64,000 bases of DNA from positions 77,255,232 to 77,319,231 of the forward strand of contig NC_069126.1 of assembly GCF_026914265.1 (NCBI RefSeq), given 5' to 3'. The first letter of the stretch is position 1. Each line of letters opens with the position of its first letter. The position numbers and the translations under genes are program-made. Positions 35,373 to 51,100 of the stretch are shown piece by piece. This DNA is from Mya arenaria (taxonomy: Eukaryota > Mollusca > Bivalvia > Myida > Myidae). Under the pieces are notes generated by a model. The model was not told the DNA's origin and did not search any database. It was given only the letters and a program-made list of their open reading frames with translations.

Positions 35373-37227
35373 AGACTGTAATACGCGTGAAAGAAATAAG
35401 GCAGCTTTCTATGTTTTCGTCCGTATATCAATTTGTATTTACGAAAACGAAATGAAAAAAAAAAATGACTAGCAGGTTGAGGGATGCTTATTGAAAGCAT
35501 CCCATTATCCTTCAACTCATTAAAATCGTTTATAGTTGATCAACGCAAAAGAGTATTTCATGGGCTGAAAAACACATATTGACGTATTTCAAAAATTACA
35601 GCTCAATGCATTTGTGTAAAAGGAGATTAGAAGAGAAACTAGGAATTACCATTTGGCGTAATTCTGTATTTGAATTGTGTGTTCAAGTATTGACAATATT
35701 TATGTTTTTTCTTCATATATATATTAGCATCAAATTGATAATATATATTTCTGTTTCTAGCTTTTAATCCATAATTGCATTATACCAATGGATGTTGAAA
35801 TCCAACACCTGGTGACTTGTCTTTTCTCTGACATTGTTACTTGTGTAACTTATTATGAGTAACAAAGCTTTAAATTAATGGTAATGATTATGTCTATATA
35901 ACGATATGTATTCTTCTCATTGGTACAAACACGTATTCAGAAAACAAAATATAATACCGCTTTGCTCTTTATGAGGGTTTGCAGTTAATATATAAATAAC
36001 TGTAAGGTAATACACACATTATCATTTGGCGTTTATCATTTAATTTTATGTTACAATATTACCATTAATGTTTTACTCGATATATTATTTAAAATCCGGC
36101 GAAATTTAATACAAAAGCAGTAGATTGTTTCGGTATTGCAAACACATATACCCTTTTCAACGATACAGGTTTGGAAAATAAAGAATTCTCTTTTTTCTTT
36201 TTCTCGTTGTTCTCAACGGTGGGTAAATTAGAACAGCTATCGTAACCTAATTTTATACAACAATGAATGCGCAGATAAAATAATTCCTTATTTATATGTT
36301 TATTTTCTATATTTTCAAGGTCAAGTATATTATGTACTGTTTTGTACAGCATCTTCAGCATCAGAGAAAAAAATATTTGAAATTTCTTTGTTTATTGCAT
36401 ACATGTAATGGAATCAGGTCTTTCAGTGCTTTTAAAGCAAACATATAGTCAGGGCAACTGCAGAAAGTAAACACACAGCAGCTTGCCAGGAAAAGGCAAC
36501 TAAGAAGAAAATATGTAAGTTAGGTGCGGTTTATTTAATTTGTTGATATTTGTATACAAATACATATGCTGAAATTTGTTTTTGTGCAAAAGTTGTCATC
36601 CTTGACCCACTTTCGGTCAGAAACCAGGTCGCTCAGCATCCATTGTTAAGATGCGAGCCCTGAAAGCGCTTATGTAAAACAAAAAGCCGGTTATTGACGG
36701 TACGTGAATTTACTGAATAATGCCCGTTTTCTACCGATAATTCCCGGGTTTTTGCGTTTTAACACACCACGATAACGGACCAAAAACACACATTTTATGC
36801 AATAATGAATAAAGAAGTACAATTTGTAAATATTAGTGTTGTAAAAGGTGTAAAATTAAACAGTCCTCCATTTTGGACGTTATCGTGTGAAAATGATCGA
36901 AAAGGATACAAATACTTACGTCTCTTAAGATGCATAAACAATTCCGTTTTCTTCGATTCAAAACCTGATTGCTTAGTTGTTGTCCCAAATATATCCGGTT
37001 ACATAGACCTAACACTTAATAAACGACAATGCTCTGTGCTCACAAGTAAACGGTATCATAACTTATCACGGATCTTTTATTTCACATACTCAATACGTTA
37101 AAAGATTGACATATCAATGTGCACCATTAGCATAATCAGGCAACGAGTTCAATTTAATATGGCTTACAGAATATGATTATGTATTCTGAACGATTTAATA
37201 CTTAAACGATAAGGGTTATATGACAAG
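35373..37227. other. No gene supported upstream of the MET-like gene
   Basis: Contains a 98-codon plus frame at 36805-37101 with several Cys but no recognisable domain, and a short exon-like interval near 36460-36512 (cag acceptor, gtaagt donor). Neither could be linked to a gene. Confidence 0.4.
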
Positions 37228-39427
37228 ATGGATCTGCAAAATTCAGTAATTAAACGAATCTTAATTTTCGCCATTTTAAACTTATTTGTTATTTATACTC
37301 AAGGAAAGAGATTTGTAAGCAACGGAACTATAACAGGAACTAAGATATCTTCGTCAGGAGAAGTGTTTGTGACACACGGAAATACAGTTGTTTCCCTTTC
37401 TGCAAATCTTTCTGTTATAGACAATATTCAAATAGGTATGACTGAGTTGTGTACGTACAAAGGATATTGTGTGCACAAGGAGATTAATAAAATTTCGGCA
37501 CTGGATATAGTGACCTCCTCATCCGAGAAAACGACGTTGCTGTTGGCTTTAAAGTTAGGAAACGGGAACATTTTTACTGTTTCATCATCTGATAACAGTC
37601 TTAACGCAAACGTTGTGAATGTTGACTTTGACGAGTTTTTTGACAAAGCATCACATTCGTTTGTATTTCAAACTGGAAAAGATTCATGGAACGTAATTTT
37701 TTGCGAAATCATTGAACCTTCACACATCTCATGGAAGGTCAAGTCTCTTTGCCGTATATGAGATTGGAAAAAATGTATCATACAGTATTCGTCTTCTTGA
37801 TATCTACAAATTGCAGCCGTCATTCAAATTTGATATTCTATACGAGTTCAAGAATGGATCAAACGCATACTTTATTGTGAAATACTATTCGGACCGATAC
37901 CCTCTAGATTCGTACATGTACTCCTTCATCCGTTTATCCCTCTCAGGGACTCTAATAGAATTACCGTTCCGAGTTACAAACGCAAACATGTCATTCGTTT
38001 GTGCAAACCTATATGACAAAAACGACACCGATAAAACGCTACTTCTCCTATACAAAGACGCCTCAAACCATTCCAATGATTCTATCCTTTACCATGTTGC
38101 CCTCGGGAACATAGACGAGGAGTTGGATGAAGCTTTTCGGGGATGCAGGGAAGGAGGGCGTGGGGCGTCTCTCTATTGGCTAAATCGGCCTACCAGCTGC
38201 CCTCCAGACACTGCATGTCCTTGTTACCTCATGGTTTGTGCTCATATATTAAGTATTTAAATTACATTTACTTATATACTGTTAAGTTGTTTCATAATTA
38301 CTAAGCAATACTGTTAGATAAGCTAGAAATAGCTGCACGTTTTTATACCTAAAAAGCATATCAATTTTAGTTGCATTAATACAAATGCTGAGATAGCTCT
38401 GTAATCAATACAATGTTATATATTCTGCATTCCATTCCTTGTCCATTGTAATGTGAACGTAAGTATTTCCACATTTTTACAGACAAATTACAGCAAAATT
38501 TTATCGGCCAAAATCCTCATTCTTGCTCCTTCTACCTATCCAGTATTTCTTGAGGGGGATGTGCTTGCCATGGTTGTAAGCGAGGAAACGCAATACACGG
38601 TCATTTTCTTCTTGTTTGATTCAGGAGTCGTACAAAAGGTGAGATTTTTACGTCATATAAAGGGTCTTGACAAATGAAAGCGTGTTGGTAACAAAGTGCG
38701 CGCAAATCCATAACCGTGTAAAAGGCTAGCCCAGAACAACATACTACGTTAACTATGCTGGCATCCAGATCAAAAATGACAAATATGATAATTTTAGGTA
38801 AAATACGGATTGTTTTCGGACATTCTGGCCACAATAAAAGTTAAAGATACGGAATTGGAAACAATGCTGGACGTCACAAACGCTGCCCTGTGGGTTTTTG
38901 CAGAAGGGCTGTATGTCAGGTTTGGAAGACAGGTGATGATTATGCGCGTTCTTTGAACACTTTTTATACGTTTTAAACATTTTGTACAACGTCGTATTTC
39001 ACATTTCCTTTTATTAGCGATGTTCAGTATCAATTGATAGTTTGTATCCCTGTACCTTTCGCTTTATTCCAAGTTAACTTCTCACTTCCGTTCTAATAAA
39101 ATCATTGTACTAGATAAAAGATATTACTTTACTCTGTTTTACTTTATGTTCATTAACAATTACACAATGGTAACTTTGCCTTATACTATACACTGCGCTT
39201 TCAATGTCTGTGCTCTTGACTGACTCTTGGGTAATTCTTTATGTGACAACTTCTTCATAAAAGTGTTTCTATCGTTATTATAGTTGATCCTTTTGAACAC
39301 AAGCACGTGCAACATGCATGGGGACGTTGTAAGCTGCAGACGGGATACAAGTGCGTGTGTGTGGTGTATGGACTCAGGGTCGTGCGTTCGAATAGAGGAA
39401 TGTAGCGGTGACCATAAAACCGACTCG
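37228..39427 (+). CDS. MET-like: signal peptide, sema domain, PSI domain
   Basis: The signal peptide is about residues 1-26 ([18 protein letters not shown]). Sema covers exons 1-3 and ends near [15 protein letters not shown]. Exon 4 is the PSI domain with the spacing [20 protein letters not shown] then [14 protein letters not shown]. In exon 1 the frame that begins at the ATG runs to a TGA at about 37759. The sema sequence continues one base out of frame from about 37712 ([17 protein letters not shown]) to 38233. One extra base near 37711, or an assembly error, explains it. No splice sites flank the switch. Confidence 0.85.
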
Positions 39428-42083
39428 GTGAGTTTTAAATGTTGCGCATTGATTAATCAGCTATTTCAAATTTAAAACAAAAAATGAGTGTATTATATAT
39501 TCTATTTGGCTTTATGCTGTGAAAGTTTTCAGTACTCAAAGACGTACTGAACGGTTACCAAAGCATTGACATGAATAAGGCAAACTATTATTTGAAGCCA
39601 GAAATCGGGGTCAATATGCCTCGTTGACAATCTATTCATTAATGTCGGTGTGTACACCTATAATGACTTGCTAGAGAAAATCACAAAGATCTGGAGTAAA
39701 CGGCCGGGGCGCAAACCCATCTGGTAGCCGACCACGTGGAGAAATATCGTGATCGCAGTATTGAGCGGCCACCAGTGTTACACGACGATGGCGTCAGCGA
39801 TGTAGACCGATCGGGATCGGAGGTTGAATTCGAAAACGAGACATTATGCGAGACGGACTAAGATACAGGTCCTATAAAGATAAATATTAGCACATGGAAT
39901 GTGTTGCTTAAAGCGTAGAGTGACTTTGAATAAAATACTCTTGATAACAATCTTAAATCCTTTTGGAAATTGCTAAAAGGTTTCTACCGTTATGATATAA
40001 AGGAACCCCTAAGCAAGAACCCTGAAACATGGCAAAACCATTTCCGAGATTTATTGCTTTGAGGTAATCAGTCAAATCGGACTGATATAGCTTGGGATTG
40101 GGATATGATAAAAGACAAATACAACAGCCTTTTAAATACTGAACTTACTGGATAGGAAATTACTAAACACTTTCTTAAATTAAATAGTGGGAAATCTCAG
40201 GGGGATGATGTATTTGGTCCTTAATTTTACCAGAGCTCAGGACGTATTTTACTACAATCTTGCGTCCATTATTTAATAAGGTTTTGAATACAGGCAGTTT
40301 TCAATACATGGAAGGATAGTATTATTTTCCCCATGCACAATCAGACTCTAAGAAAGATCCGCCTAACTATAGACTTTATGTTCGCAATGTTTTCAATTTG
40401 TTTAGCTAGATGAGGCACAGGCGTGTTTTCGTGATGGACATACGCCAGAGGACAATTTATAAACGTTGCAAAGTATTGTACCAACATATCCTAGAATACC
40501 TGCGAATAAATTTTGTGTCAATCCTTGAATTCCAAAAAGGCCTTAGGTGGATTGGCGCAAATTAATGTTTTGCTTGTATTCTTAATAACAGGGTTCAAGG
40601 AAAGCTTTTTCGTGTATTAATGTATATTTCTTTCATGCTTTACGATGAAATATGGGGTTTTAACAGTGAAATAACAACAGTGAAAATATCAATTTGATAT
40701 TTTCACTGCAAAATAAGGAGTGAAAATATCAATTTTCAGAACTACTTTTAAAATCATTTGTTATTACATGTACTTGCCTTGGTCAAAACAGAACACTGGA
40801 CTTCAGTAAATTATGTCAAAAATGTTAAAAAAATAAAGAAATATTTTATAAATTTAAATAAATTTATAATTGGAAACTAACAACTTACCGTTTATTACCG
40901 GTTATCCCGTTTATCAAACATTTTACTGATCTTTGAAGCTGAATGTTCGAACATTTGCTTTCATTCCAAACAAATTACAGACAAAAGCAACTGTTCGAAC
41001 ATAAATAAAATTTTATAGCATCGTTCAAATGTATTTTGAACTGTTAACCGTTGTAGTACGTAAAATGAGCTTCCTGGAGAATTCACACAACAATTTACAG
41101 ATAGATCCGATATTTTTTACCCCACCCACATCTCAAAATGTGTCAACAAACTAGTGTGGCATTTACTCTTCTGGAAAATAAACATTTTAAAGCGAAACAG
41201 ACTGGTCTGTAAGATGACTGAATATTAACTTACTATAAAAACACGCGTATATGCAGTCTTAAACTAAGAAGAATGGTTAAAATCCAATGAGTATCCACAT
41301 TTGTTTTGCTAACACATTTGACCTTCCAAATTTTCATTCCATAAATAGCGGCGTAGTAATTTGGTTAAAATAAAGTGTTTTCATTATTTTTTGGAACATT
41401 TGTGCACTAATAATACTTCATTTTTTACTGTTCATAAAGCTTTGCAATAAAAAACGAGCGAATATTAAGCTATAAGAATGAATAGCAGAGAACTATTTCT
41501 CAGCAAACCGAAAGTAGAAAAGTTGACAGCTATAATTATGCATGAGGGGCGCCCCACGGGTAGCGGCATAAAGCCCACCCTTTTCAAAAAGGGGGTAATT
41601 CAGAAATAAATAAAAAAAAACAAATAAAACTCCGAAAATAAGCATAAAAGAAACAGAAAATTTGTTTATTTCAGTGTAAGATCGTATTTAATTTCACTCG
41701 TGATCATAAAAAAAACTACATTTTTACTCGTGGCTTCGCCACTCGTGAAAATATGTTTTTCTATGACACTCGTGAAATAAAATACGATCTTACACTGAAA
41801 TAAACAAATATCCTCTATGTATTCAAATTTACGCCGATCTGTGCGAGTCGGTGGCGATAAATAAAACCAGCTTTTTACATGTAATGTTGGCACAATACAA
41901 GAGGACGTATCTAGTACGAATTTGTTAATTTATTCATATATTATTTGTATTCCTTGCTTATATCAAAAGGAATCATGGATATTGTTGGTCACAAAATGCT
42001 TGCTGCAGAGGCCTGGAAATCAGTTGATGATATAAATATTTCAATGAAAACTACAAGGAAAAGAACAGTAGTCAGTAAAAACA

Positions 42084-42155
<72 letters not shown>

Positions 42156-45100
42156 ATGCTTATTATTTTATTTTGTATTATGGGTCGAAGGCATTTTTTT
42201 ACAAATTAAATTGATTATTTTTATGTATTTGTTTATATATAATCCAACAGGGAGATCCTCCGAGAGCCTCATCCATTATTCCTCAAACGTCCTCATTGGT
42301 GCCTGGCTCTGTGTTCCGCATACATGGCGTTAATTTGGACATGACCAAAATGATTGCTATTGCTATCGATGTGGCCGGTGAACAGTGCCATGTTCAACGG
42401 TAAGTCTCGTGTTTTACTGTTGCAAACTTGGACCCTTGAAATACGGTTGTTTCATTATTCTAAAATGTTTTATTCTAAACACATGTTTTCAAAGACATCT
42501 TGTAGAGCTCGTATTTATTGAGTTTTTGCAACGACATTTTTAATAGCAGGTTTAATTTAATTTTCTTATTGCAATGCAAAGCATGACTGTTTTTAACATA
42601 AAAATTATTTAACATATTTAATGAATTAAAAATTAATTATAGCCAGACAATATGACACAGTTTGGATCTGTGCTTTCAAAATATCTCTGTTTCTTTATCT
42701 ATGTTTGACAAAAAATATTGTTAAGGGAGACGATTAGTTCCAGTGATTTCCTCTGTGTTTTACTGACTGGAGTTCAGACAACTGTAAATACAAGTATGAA
42801 TATTGCCATCGGCAATGTAACCAAGACGTTCATTTTGAAAGTATCACCACCAGCTCATCTGAAACACGGAGTTATAACTGTAATTCCAAGGTTTGTCAAA
42901 TTCTGAAGTGTTACAAGAATAACGCTAAATCCGAGTATAAAAATAAATATGTTTGTCAGAACTAAGGAAACTCATGATGTACGTGTATGCGGCGTTACAA
43001 AAATATCATTTTACATTCTAATGAATAAAGACATATATTTCAAGTATGATTTTACCACCTGTTAAAAAATTAACATTGAATTAAAGGATTGACGAACAAA
43101 ATAATAATGTAGATTATATTTTATTTCACTACATTTACTTTCTTTTACAAATTATACCTTTTAGTGGCGGAATTCAAGTTACAATGCGTGGCAACAATCT
43201 TACTAGTTTAGGAATGGCCTATATCTTCTTTAAAACTGAATCAGGAAATATTGTTTCTCAGGTAAGGATTTTGCCAATTATAATCTAGTACAAATTCCGT
43301 ATTATAAAACAATTAACGTTGAAATCGTCTAAGAAATATTTTGGAACCGGGTGTCTACTTTCAATCTTTATATAACAAAACAAATGAACATGTTAATTCC
43401 CCCAGTCACTTTACTAAATTAAGACTTCATTTTTTACTTTCAAATGTCTGAAATGTGGTCATTATCGTATGTATCCCTCAATTATGAATATTTGAGATTC
43501 CAAAGATTATCAAGTTAAGTAATTAGTGTATATATAATGCACAAGTCCAGCCGCAAGGGCTGTTCAAAGTTATAGATCAATACTTACAGAGTGGTGCCAT
43601 GTGTGAAGCAAGCACGAACACAAATCTTCATTGCTTTACACCCCAGTTGATTGGTGGCAATGGTTTGGAGAACTCAACGATCTACATATCTCAAGAATAT
43701 GTCCTTCGTACAAATTTGTCACATCTTGGTGACATCAATGAATCACATGACGAGAAGAGCCTTTATGTGCAAGTGGTTGAAGATCCAGTTGTATTTGGTT
43801 TTGAAGGACTTGGACAGGTACAGAATGTGTGCAATCTACCATGGCATGAAGATGCAGTCACATTTGTACTCAAGGTAACGGCTGATGTATCATCATTCAA
43901 AAACATGAAAACATCAATAACTGTGTTGCTTATAAAACTGTATCTATTCAAACAATGTGTCTACTTTGGATGCGATAATGGTATTTCAATTACAATTAAC
44001 TACGGAGTAATAATTACATTTCAGGGAGAAGGACTACTGAATGTCAATAAAGAAGACATCCGAGTAAAAGTGTATAAAATTGGTCATGTGAACATTTCCA
44101 AGGTAACGAATGTGGAGTTGAACTGCTCAATACACGCTGACGTGATCTGGAACAAGTTAGGAATCTTGTCGACACAAAGAAGTCATTGGATGAATGTCAT
44201 GGTAACAGAAAAACAAGAATACCTTTCAATTATTGGGAAAATAAAACTTATGTTAGTGTACGTTTCTCTACGAAAAGATAAAACTATTGCGGTTTTCTAA
44301 CTGTATGTTTCAGGTAGCAATTGGAGACAATCTAATGTACCACCCTGGAATCCTTCACCTTGACCCACGCAAACCATTAAATGCAAGTTCCACTGTTCCG
44401 ACAGGATCAATCGGCTTAACCAACTCAACAAAGCAGTCACCCCGTGTCGGCTCAACAGTGATTGCGGTCATCACAGTGGTGGTTGGTGTAGTTGTTATAG
44501 GATGTATAAGTATATTCATCTACAGAAAGATTTCGAATCGCTCCCACAGAAACATATTTAGGTAAAGGACCTTTTTCTGTTTGCGCTTATTTTTCAGTGT
44601 TTATGCGGCGCTTAATTAAAGCACTGATTTGAACATATTATCATAAACTTAATTTCTGGTGAACAACAATCGTTTTATTCTTCTGCAATTGAAGAAAAAT
44701 GATAACATTGTTTCCACAGAAAGACTTATTTACATTGTTTAAATTACTTGGAAGAAAAATATCCTTTTGGCACACGTCTCTCGTGCCATTTAACAAGGTG
44801 TATGGTCACTTCGCTTGCTCTTGTTCATAGCTTTATTGCATTATTTCCTTCTTTAGAGGACGGTTGGACAGGGACCGTCCCCCAATTGTGAGCTATAGCG
44901 GGGAGCGGGTGCATTCAGAGGATCCGAGCACACAGTATAGTCACAGTCTCTCCAACAGAGATATTACCTTAGACGACCGGCCCCTTTCTGGTTAATATGC
45001 ATTGAAGAATATATTTTTTCATGTTTGGTTGGAAAAAGTGCTGTCTTATCCATTACAAACAGCTTCAGTTGGCAGTATACACGCCATTTTTTTTTAATTC

Positions 45101-48100
45101 ATTCACAATTGTTAAATTCTTCCATTGAAGGCTGAGCAGGTCTTCATGTACCATTTATTCGATTCAGTTTTGAATAGTTTTACATTCATTTTCTCAAATA
45201 TGGCACATTTTTCAAAACTCTCCGAACGCAGGGCTTTTTAATCAGTTTAATACTTTGCTATATCGAAAATACTTTAGGCAAGATTATTACATGAGTAAAA
45301 CATTTTTAATGTCACACAACGATATCGTTCCTTCATTAACTATATGTCAAAACAATATATACGTAATATATCTCTTGAACCATTAAGTGTGCATTTTTTA
45401 TCCAGACGCATTGGAAGATTCTACTGCTAGCCTCCTTAAAAGGTTTGAAGATGAAAGACTACTCATCAAAAGGGAACTTTTGTGTTTGGAAAAACTCATT
45501 GGAAAAGGTAAAGTTTGTTTAATGGTGTTATATTGATAAAGGAGGGACTTATAACTACGACATTGCTTTCTGCTATGTGTACCACGTGATACACAACTTC
45601 CTGGAAGGAAGTAAAAATACATATAAACAATGGCTACATCTGATAAAGGTTTTTGCAGTAACATTGATTGAAAATGATGTTGCTGGTGCAAAGTTTCTCT
45701 CAGCCTTTAGTTGTTAAATTTAAGTGGTGCCGAGGTCTTACTTCATCTAGGAAAAGACCAGAACTTATTAACAGGTTAGCAATTTATGCATATATGTTTA
45801 CATTTAAGTAAAAGTGTAAACGTGTAATAATTTGGTATGTTGTAGGTTTAACATAAAATATTTAGTCCTACAATGCCATTGGAATTGTACTAATATATTG
45901 CATTAGTATACCTTACTTCTATAGAACATGAAGTAAAAACGCCAGGGCAATATTTTTGACTATCACCCTGCACTTTCACCCTCTGATGTCATGAAATTGA
46001 CAATACGCTACAAATACGCCGCCATGTTGGATATTTATGTGTAAATTATGATTAATGAAACTGGCATTACAACCGTAAAAGACATTTAATATGTTGCCTC
46101 ATTTTTATAGAACATATGCAATTTGCAAAACGCTACGAATACGGGATTACTGATAGTATTTTACTTAAAGTATGTATCACCTAAGCGCTTTGTTCACCAG
46201 CCGGCAATTGTTCGGTATAATAAAATACATATCGACTGCCTTGAGGATGAAAGTGCATATTGTCAACCTGAGGTAAATACTGTCGACCGATGCAAACCCT
46301 CAAGACAGTCAATATTTATATAATATGGTTTCTAGCCTAGAATTTAGGAAAACATGCATATGAGATGAAAATATATCAGTCGGTCAGATCCAGGTACATT
46401 TTCTCAGTCTTATCATACAGCTGATTCTATCTTTGTGTTCTTATGTGTATTTGTAAATACATTATGTTTATCCAGATATCAAATGTATACACTAGGTTTT
46501 GATGTTTTATTATTTAGAAGTTAATTGCATTATTTATTTTAGATGCTCAGCCTGTATTTAAGCTGGTTTATGCAATGTCATTATAGTGCCTGTTGATGAG
46601 TGATGAGTTCAACAGTTAAAATTTACATTTAACTGACCGTTCCAAGGCAGTAACTAACAAACTTTGATAAACATACCTAGTTTTTTTTATATAGTATGCA
46701 CGGTGTTGTTTGTAGAGTTTTGTGCTGTTGTTCCATGTTTCTTGTATGTGTGGGTTTTTTGTTTGTTTTATGTCTTTCGCGTTTACCCTGTGCCATTAAA
46801 CGGGGTTTATTTTTATGCTTGGCTACTGAGCATGTTTCTGTAGATTTTCACAATAAATGTTGAATGATGTAAAAATAAATGAAAAATTTCCACAATATCT
46901 TGATTTGATTAGAAAAGTGTGTAACCTGCACACATGTTACAAATAATTATTATATATATACAGCAATGTGTTGACAATTCATAATATTAAATATAATACT
47001 AAATATATTCTTGTGTTTCATTTTAGTGTATTATTTAATGTTAATATGTTTCTGCATGTCGCTTAAAAATGGTGAAATGTCCGCAAACTGTGAGGCTATT
47101 ATCATATCCCATAAGACATTTCAAAGTTGCATGATTTTTGTAAACAGAATACAAATTCCCTTACTCTGCAAATTGTACACTCTGTCTAAGGGATTGATAT
47201 ATATGACTGAATTGATGAATGATGATGCAAGTGTTAAATGTATATAGATTAACATCATTCAGAAGCTGCTCAAACAACACCTGTTTTCTTTCCTTTACAG
47301 TATGTATACCCTTTTTCTCTTATTTGCACTCTTCTGAGTGTAATCCGCTTTACAGCTTGTCGCTGCATTTCAATTAAATTAAAGTATCCCTTTCAGTTGT
47401 TTGAATTGATGTGACAGTATATATTTTCATCTAAAAGATCTACAGCTGACTGACATAAGATAACATATTAAAATAACTATGCAAGCAATGGAAATCACCA
47501 TAACATATCATTAGTAGAAACACTTCAATTCATGACAAACATTAGTAAAAATGTTCACACGTAATGGTCTTCCTTAATTATATGATGTTATCAATGTATA
47601 TGCGAATGTCACATTTCCTGCAAGACGTGATCAATCTGAATATTGTGTTTTTCTGTATTTTGGGGAGTTGAAATTGATTTGTCATACTACAAGAAAGCCT
47701 CTGAAACTTCAAACAATTTTGTTTTTTTAAACAGACGCGGCTCTTGGTGTTTGGGTGTTTCTGTTTAATGTATATTTATCAATCTGCAATAAAATCATAA
47801 CCGTATTAACATCACATTCAATAGTTCTAATAAAATTGTTTCTTAATATCACTTTAGTATATTATTTGTTTTTATACTTATTTAGTCATAAGGTCTCCAT
47901 AAATTGAAGCATACAAAACGAAAATATGGCTATATTACATTCAGTTTTAAAATACCTGTGATGCGGTGTATATGTGGCAATTTTATTTAAAACAGCTGAT
48001 TGGAAAAGTAAAATTTAAGTGTAGAAAATTTAACTTGCAAAATGAAACATGCAAAATTCCCATCACGTTTTACGTTTATTATTACGTTATCTAGATACAT

Positions 48101-51100
48101 AATATTGTTTACGATTGGTCCAATGTATTAATCTAGTTAATAGCGTTCAAGAAGATCTCATGGACTTGCATGTGCTTACATGTGATAATATTTGCTTACA
48201 AGTGCTTACTTGTGCCTGTTTTTGCTTCCATGTCCTGACAGGTTTTTTTTTTGTTAACATGTGTTTACAAGTGCCTATATGCTTGCATGCGCTCAAGGTT
48301 GATTATATGTTCCTACATGTGGCTGTAAATGCTTTTATTTGCTTACGGGTGGTTATATGCGCTTAGTTGTGATGAAATATGTGTACATCTGCCTGTAAAT
48401 GCATTCATGTGCTAACCGGTGTTTATATATGCTAACATGTGCCTGAAAATGCTTTCATGTGATGACGGGTGCTTATATGTGCCTACATGTGGCTGTAAAT
48501 GCTTTCATGTGCTTACTGGTGCTTATATATGCTTACATGTAATGAAATACGTTTACATGTGCTTACATGCGCCTGTAAATGCTTTTATGTGCTTATGGGA
48601 GCTTATATGTGCTTACATGCCTTTCATAACTACTTTTTTTCAGGTCACTTTGGCTCAGTGTACAAGGGTTCGATGATCATTGATGATATAAAAAGAAAAG
48701 TCGCTGTTAAAACTCTGCGTAGTAAGTTAAGTAAAGTTGAAAAGAGAGATCAATATGTTACAAAGCGGGTTAAACAAAAAGTCTAACAAAAAGCTGAAAA
48801 TACTTGCAAATGACTTCATAGGTATTGCATTTATATTCTTTATCCCTTCAGGATATTAATTGGACATATCCAAAATAAACACAACAAGTTAGGGTGCACT
48901 CGGGCGGGTCAGTATGAAATGAAAGCACTTGTTTCGGTCTGATTAAAACTGTTCATTGACAGTTATAAAACGTGCAACACTTTCGACTCTCGAAAATTAA
49001 TTTCATAAAATAACGTTAAAAACTGGGGAGGGGCGCTAGAATGATCAACTTAATCAATTGCATTTACATGAAATTTATTTTGAAATACCAAAGCCCACTT
49101 TTTCAATATCTAGAGAGTGAACAGACGGAGATGAACGTTCCGCAATTCCTGAAGGAAGCCTACGTGATGAAGAATTTTGACCACCCAAACGTCATGTGTC
49201 TTTTGGCTATTTGTTTAGAAAAGGAGGAAATGCCTTTGATTGCTATGCCTTATATGAAGCACGGCGATCTTTTGTCGTACCTTCATGATGAAACTCACGT
49301 ACGTTTCTAAATATGCATTGACAAATGATATGTTCTGCATGCATTAACAAGTATCTGATATATTATGACCAGCATAGCTTCAGTCATATAGGCACAAAGC
49401 GTCTTAATACAAGTATAAGGTAGCAACAGGATATGTATGACACAATGTTTGGAAGGTAGTGGTTTCACAATAGTCAGGGCAACTAGTGTTATTAAAAACT
49501 GACCAATACAAGAGAGGAGAACTCATGATATATGTTGGAAATTCGGTATTGTGTGATCTACCCTACATATTTTTAGAATACATCAAAATGCAATCATTCA
49601 ACTTATTATTCTACATTGTGTGCATTTTGTTCAACACTAATTGTGTCGCAGAAGAGGCCGATTATCGGAATCATCTAATTGGGAAAATCACAGTAGCTCT
49701 CTGAATATTGTGAACAATGATAGTTGTTATTATCATTTAAAGTGCATCAGTGCGATTTTTGAAAGTATCATTTATATTGCTAAATCGCCATTTTTACCAT
49801 AAAGATGTTTGTTAACAATATTGTGATGTGTCATAACATTGAAGTGATCAAGTTTGTTCTTCGTTTTCCAACAGATTCCAACCGTTAAGGACTTGGTCTC
49901 GTTCGGCCTTGACATTGCTAAGGGTATGGAGTATCTAGCACAGCTCAAGTTTGTACATCGAGATCTCGCCGCAAGAAATTGTATGTACGTATGAATGTGT
50001 GATTTTAGTTGTTGAGCATGTCTCTTAAACTTTCGAAACGTATTTTGTTATACAAAGGGTCTTGCAATAAATTGTACATCATTTTCGTTTGACAACTGTT
50101 CAAATACAAACACATCGTGAATACAAATCCGTTACAAGTAGCTAACGAATGGTTTGCATTGAAACTGTATATTTACAGTATTTAAAAGTGCATCACTGTC
50201 ATCGCTCCCTAAATACGGTTTGAAAGCGGTATGCATGCTCAATATTTATGCAAAAAACTACAGAAACAAGCTCAGTTGCAAAACGTTTAAACATTAACCC
50301 AGTTTAATGGCACTGGATAAACGCCAAAGACATATCAGTTAGGATCGCAAAGAACATAAACATCATGAAAACATTCTGCACAGTGTGCACGTTTTTATGT
50401 CTATAGTATGAAATCATGAATACAGTTAACATAGAAGTTTATTCGATTACAACCTGACGCTTTAAACGTCTGTTATTGTTCAAAAGGCTAGACGAAAATT
50501 ACCAAGTAAAAGTCGCGGACTTCGGGTTGTCACGTGACATTTACGAGAGCACCTACTACGCCACTCAAGCGAAGGGTGCCCAACTACCGGTCAAGTGGAT
50601 GGCAATAGACAGTTTGTCCAGCGGCGTCTTCAACGAGAAGACTGATGTGGTACGATCTGTATCAATTTGTTTTATTTTTTGCGTTAAATGCAAATATCGT
50701 TCATCGGATCAATTTATTCCTCCCCAAGACCGATGGACATATGTACCCGATGGGAAGTTTACAACCCGAAGGGTATTTCCATATGTATACCCTTATTAAT
50801 TAAATCGTATATTGAGAATAACCCAGGGATTTTTGTTTTTTTAGATTTTAATTTAATTTTAGACTTATTTATGAACACAACTACACACAATATCCAGATA
50901 AATAATGATAAAATGTAGGATCAAACAAGAGAAACTATGATACTAGTAAATTATTTTAGCCAAAAAACTTCATGTTTCACGAATTGTTTGTTTCATTCAG
51001 ATACCGAACATGAAACAATATTGGATATTATGACTCAGGGTGTCAGTCCGTACATTGTCGTAGATAAGTGTGTTATTTAACGCCATTTATTTTAAGTGGT

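Noticed and set aside
36805..37101. 98-codon plus frame before the MET-like gene
   Set aside because: No signal peptide, domain or splice link to the downstream gene.
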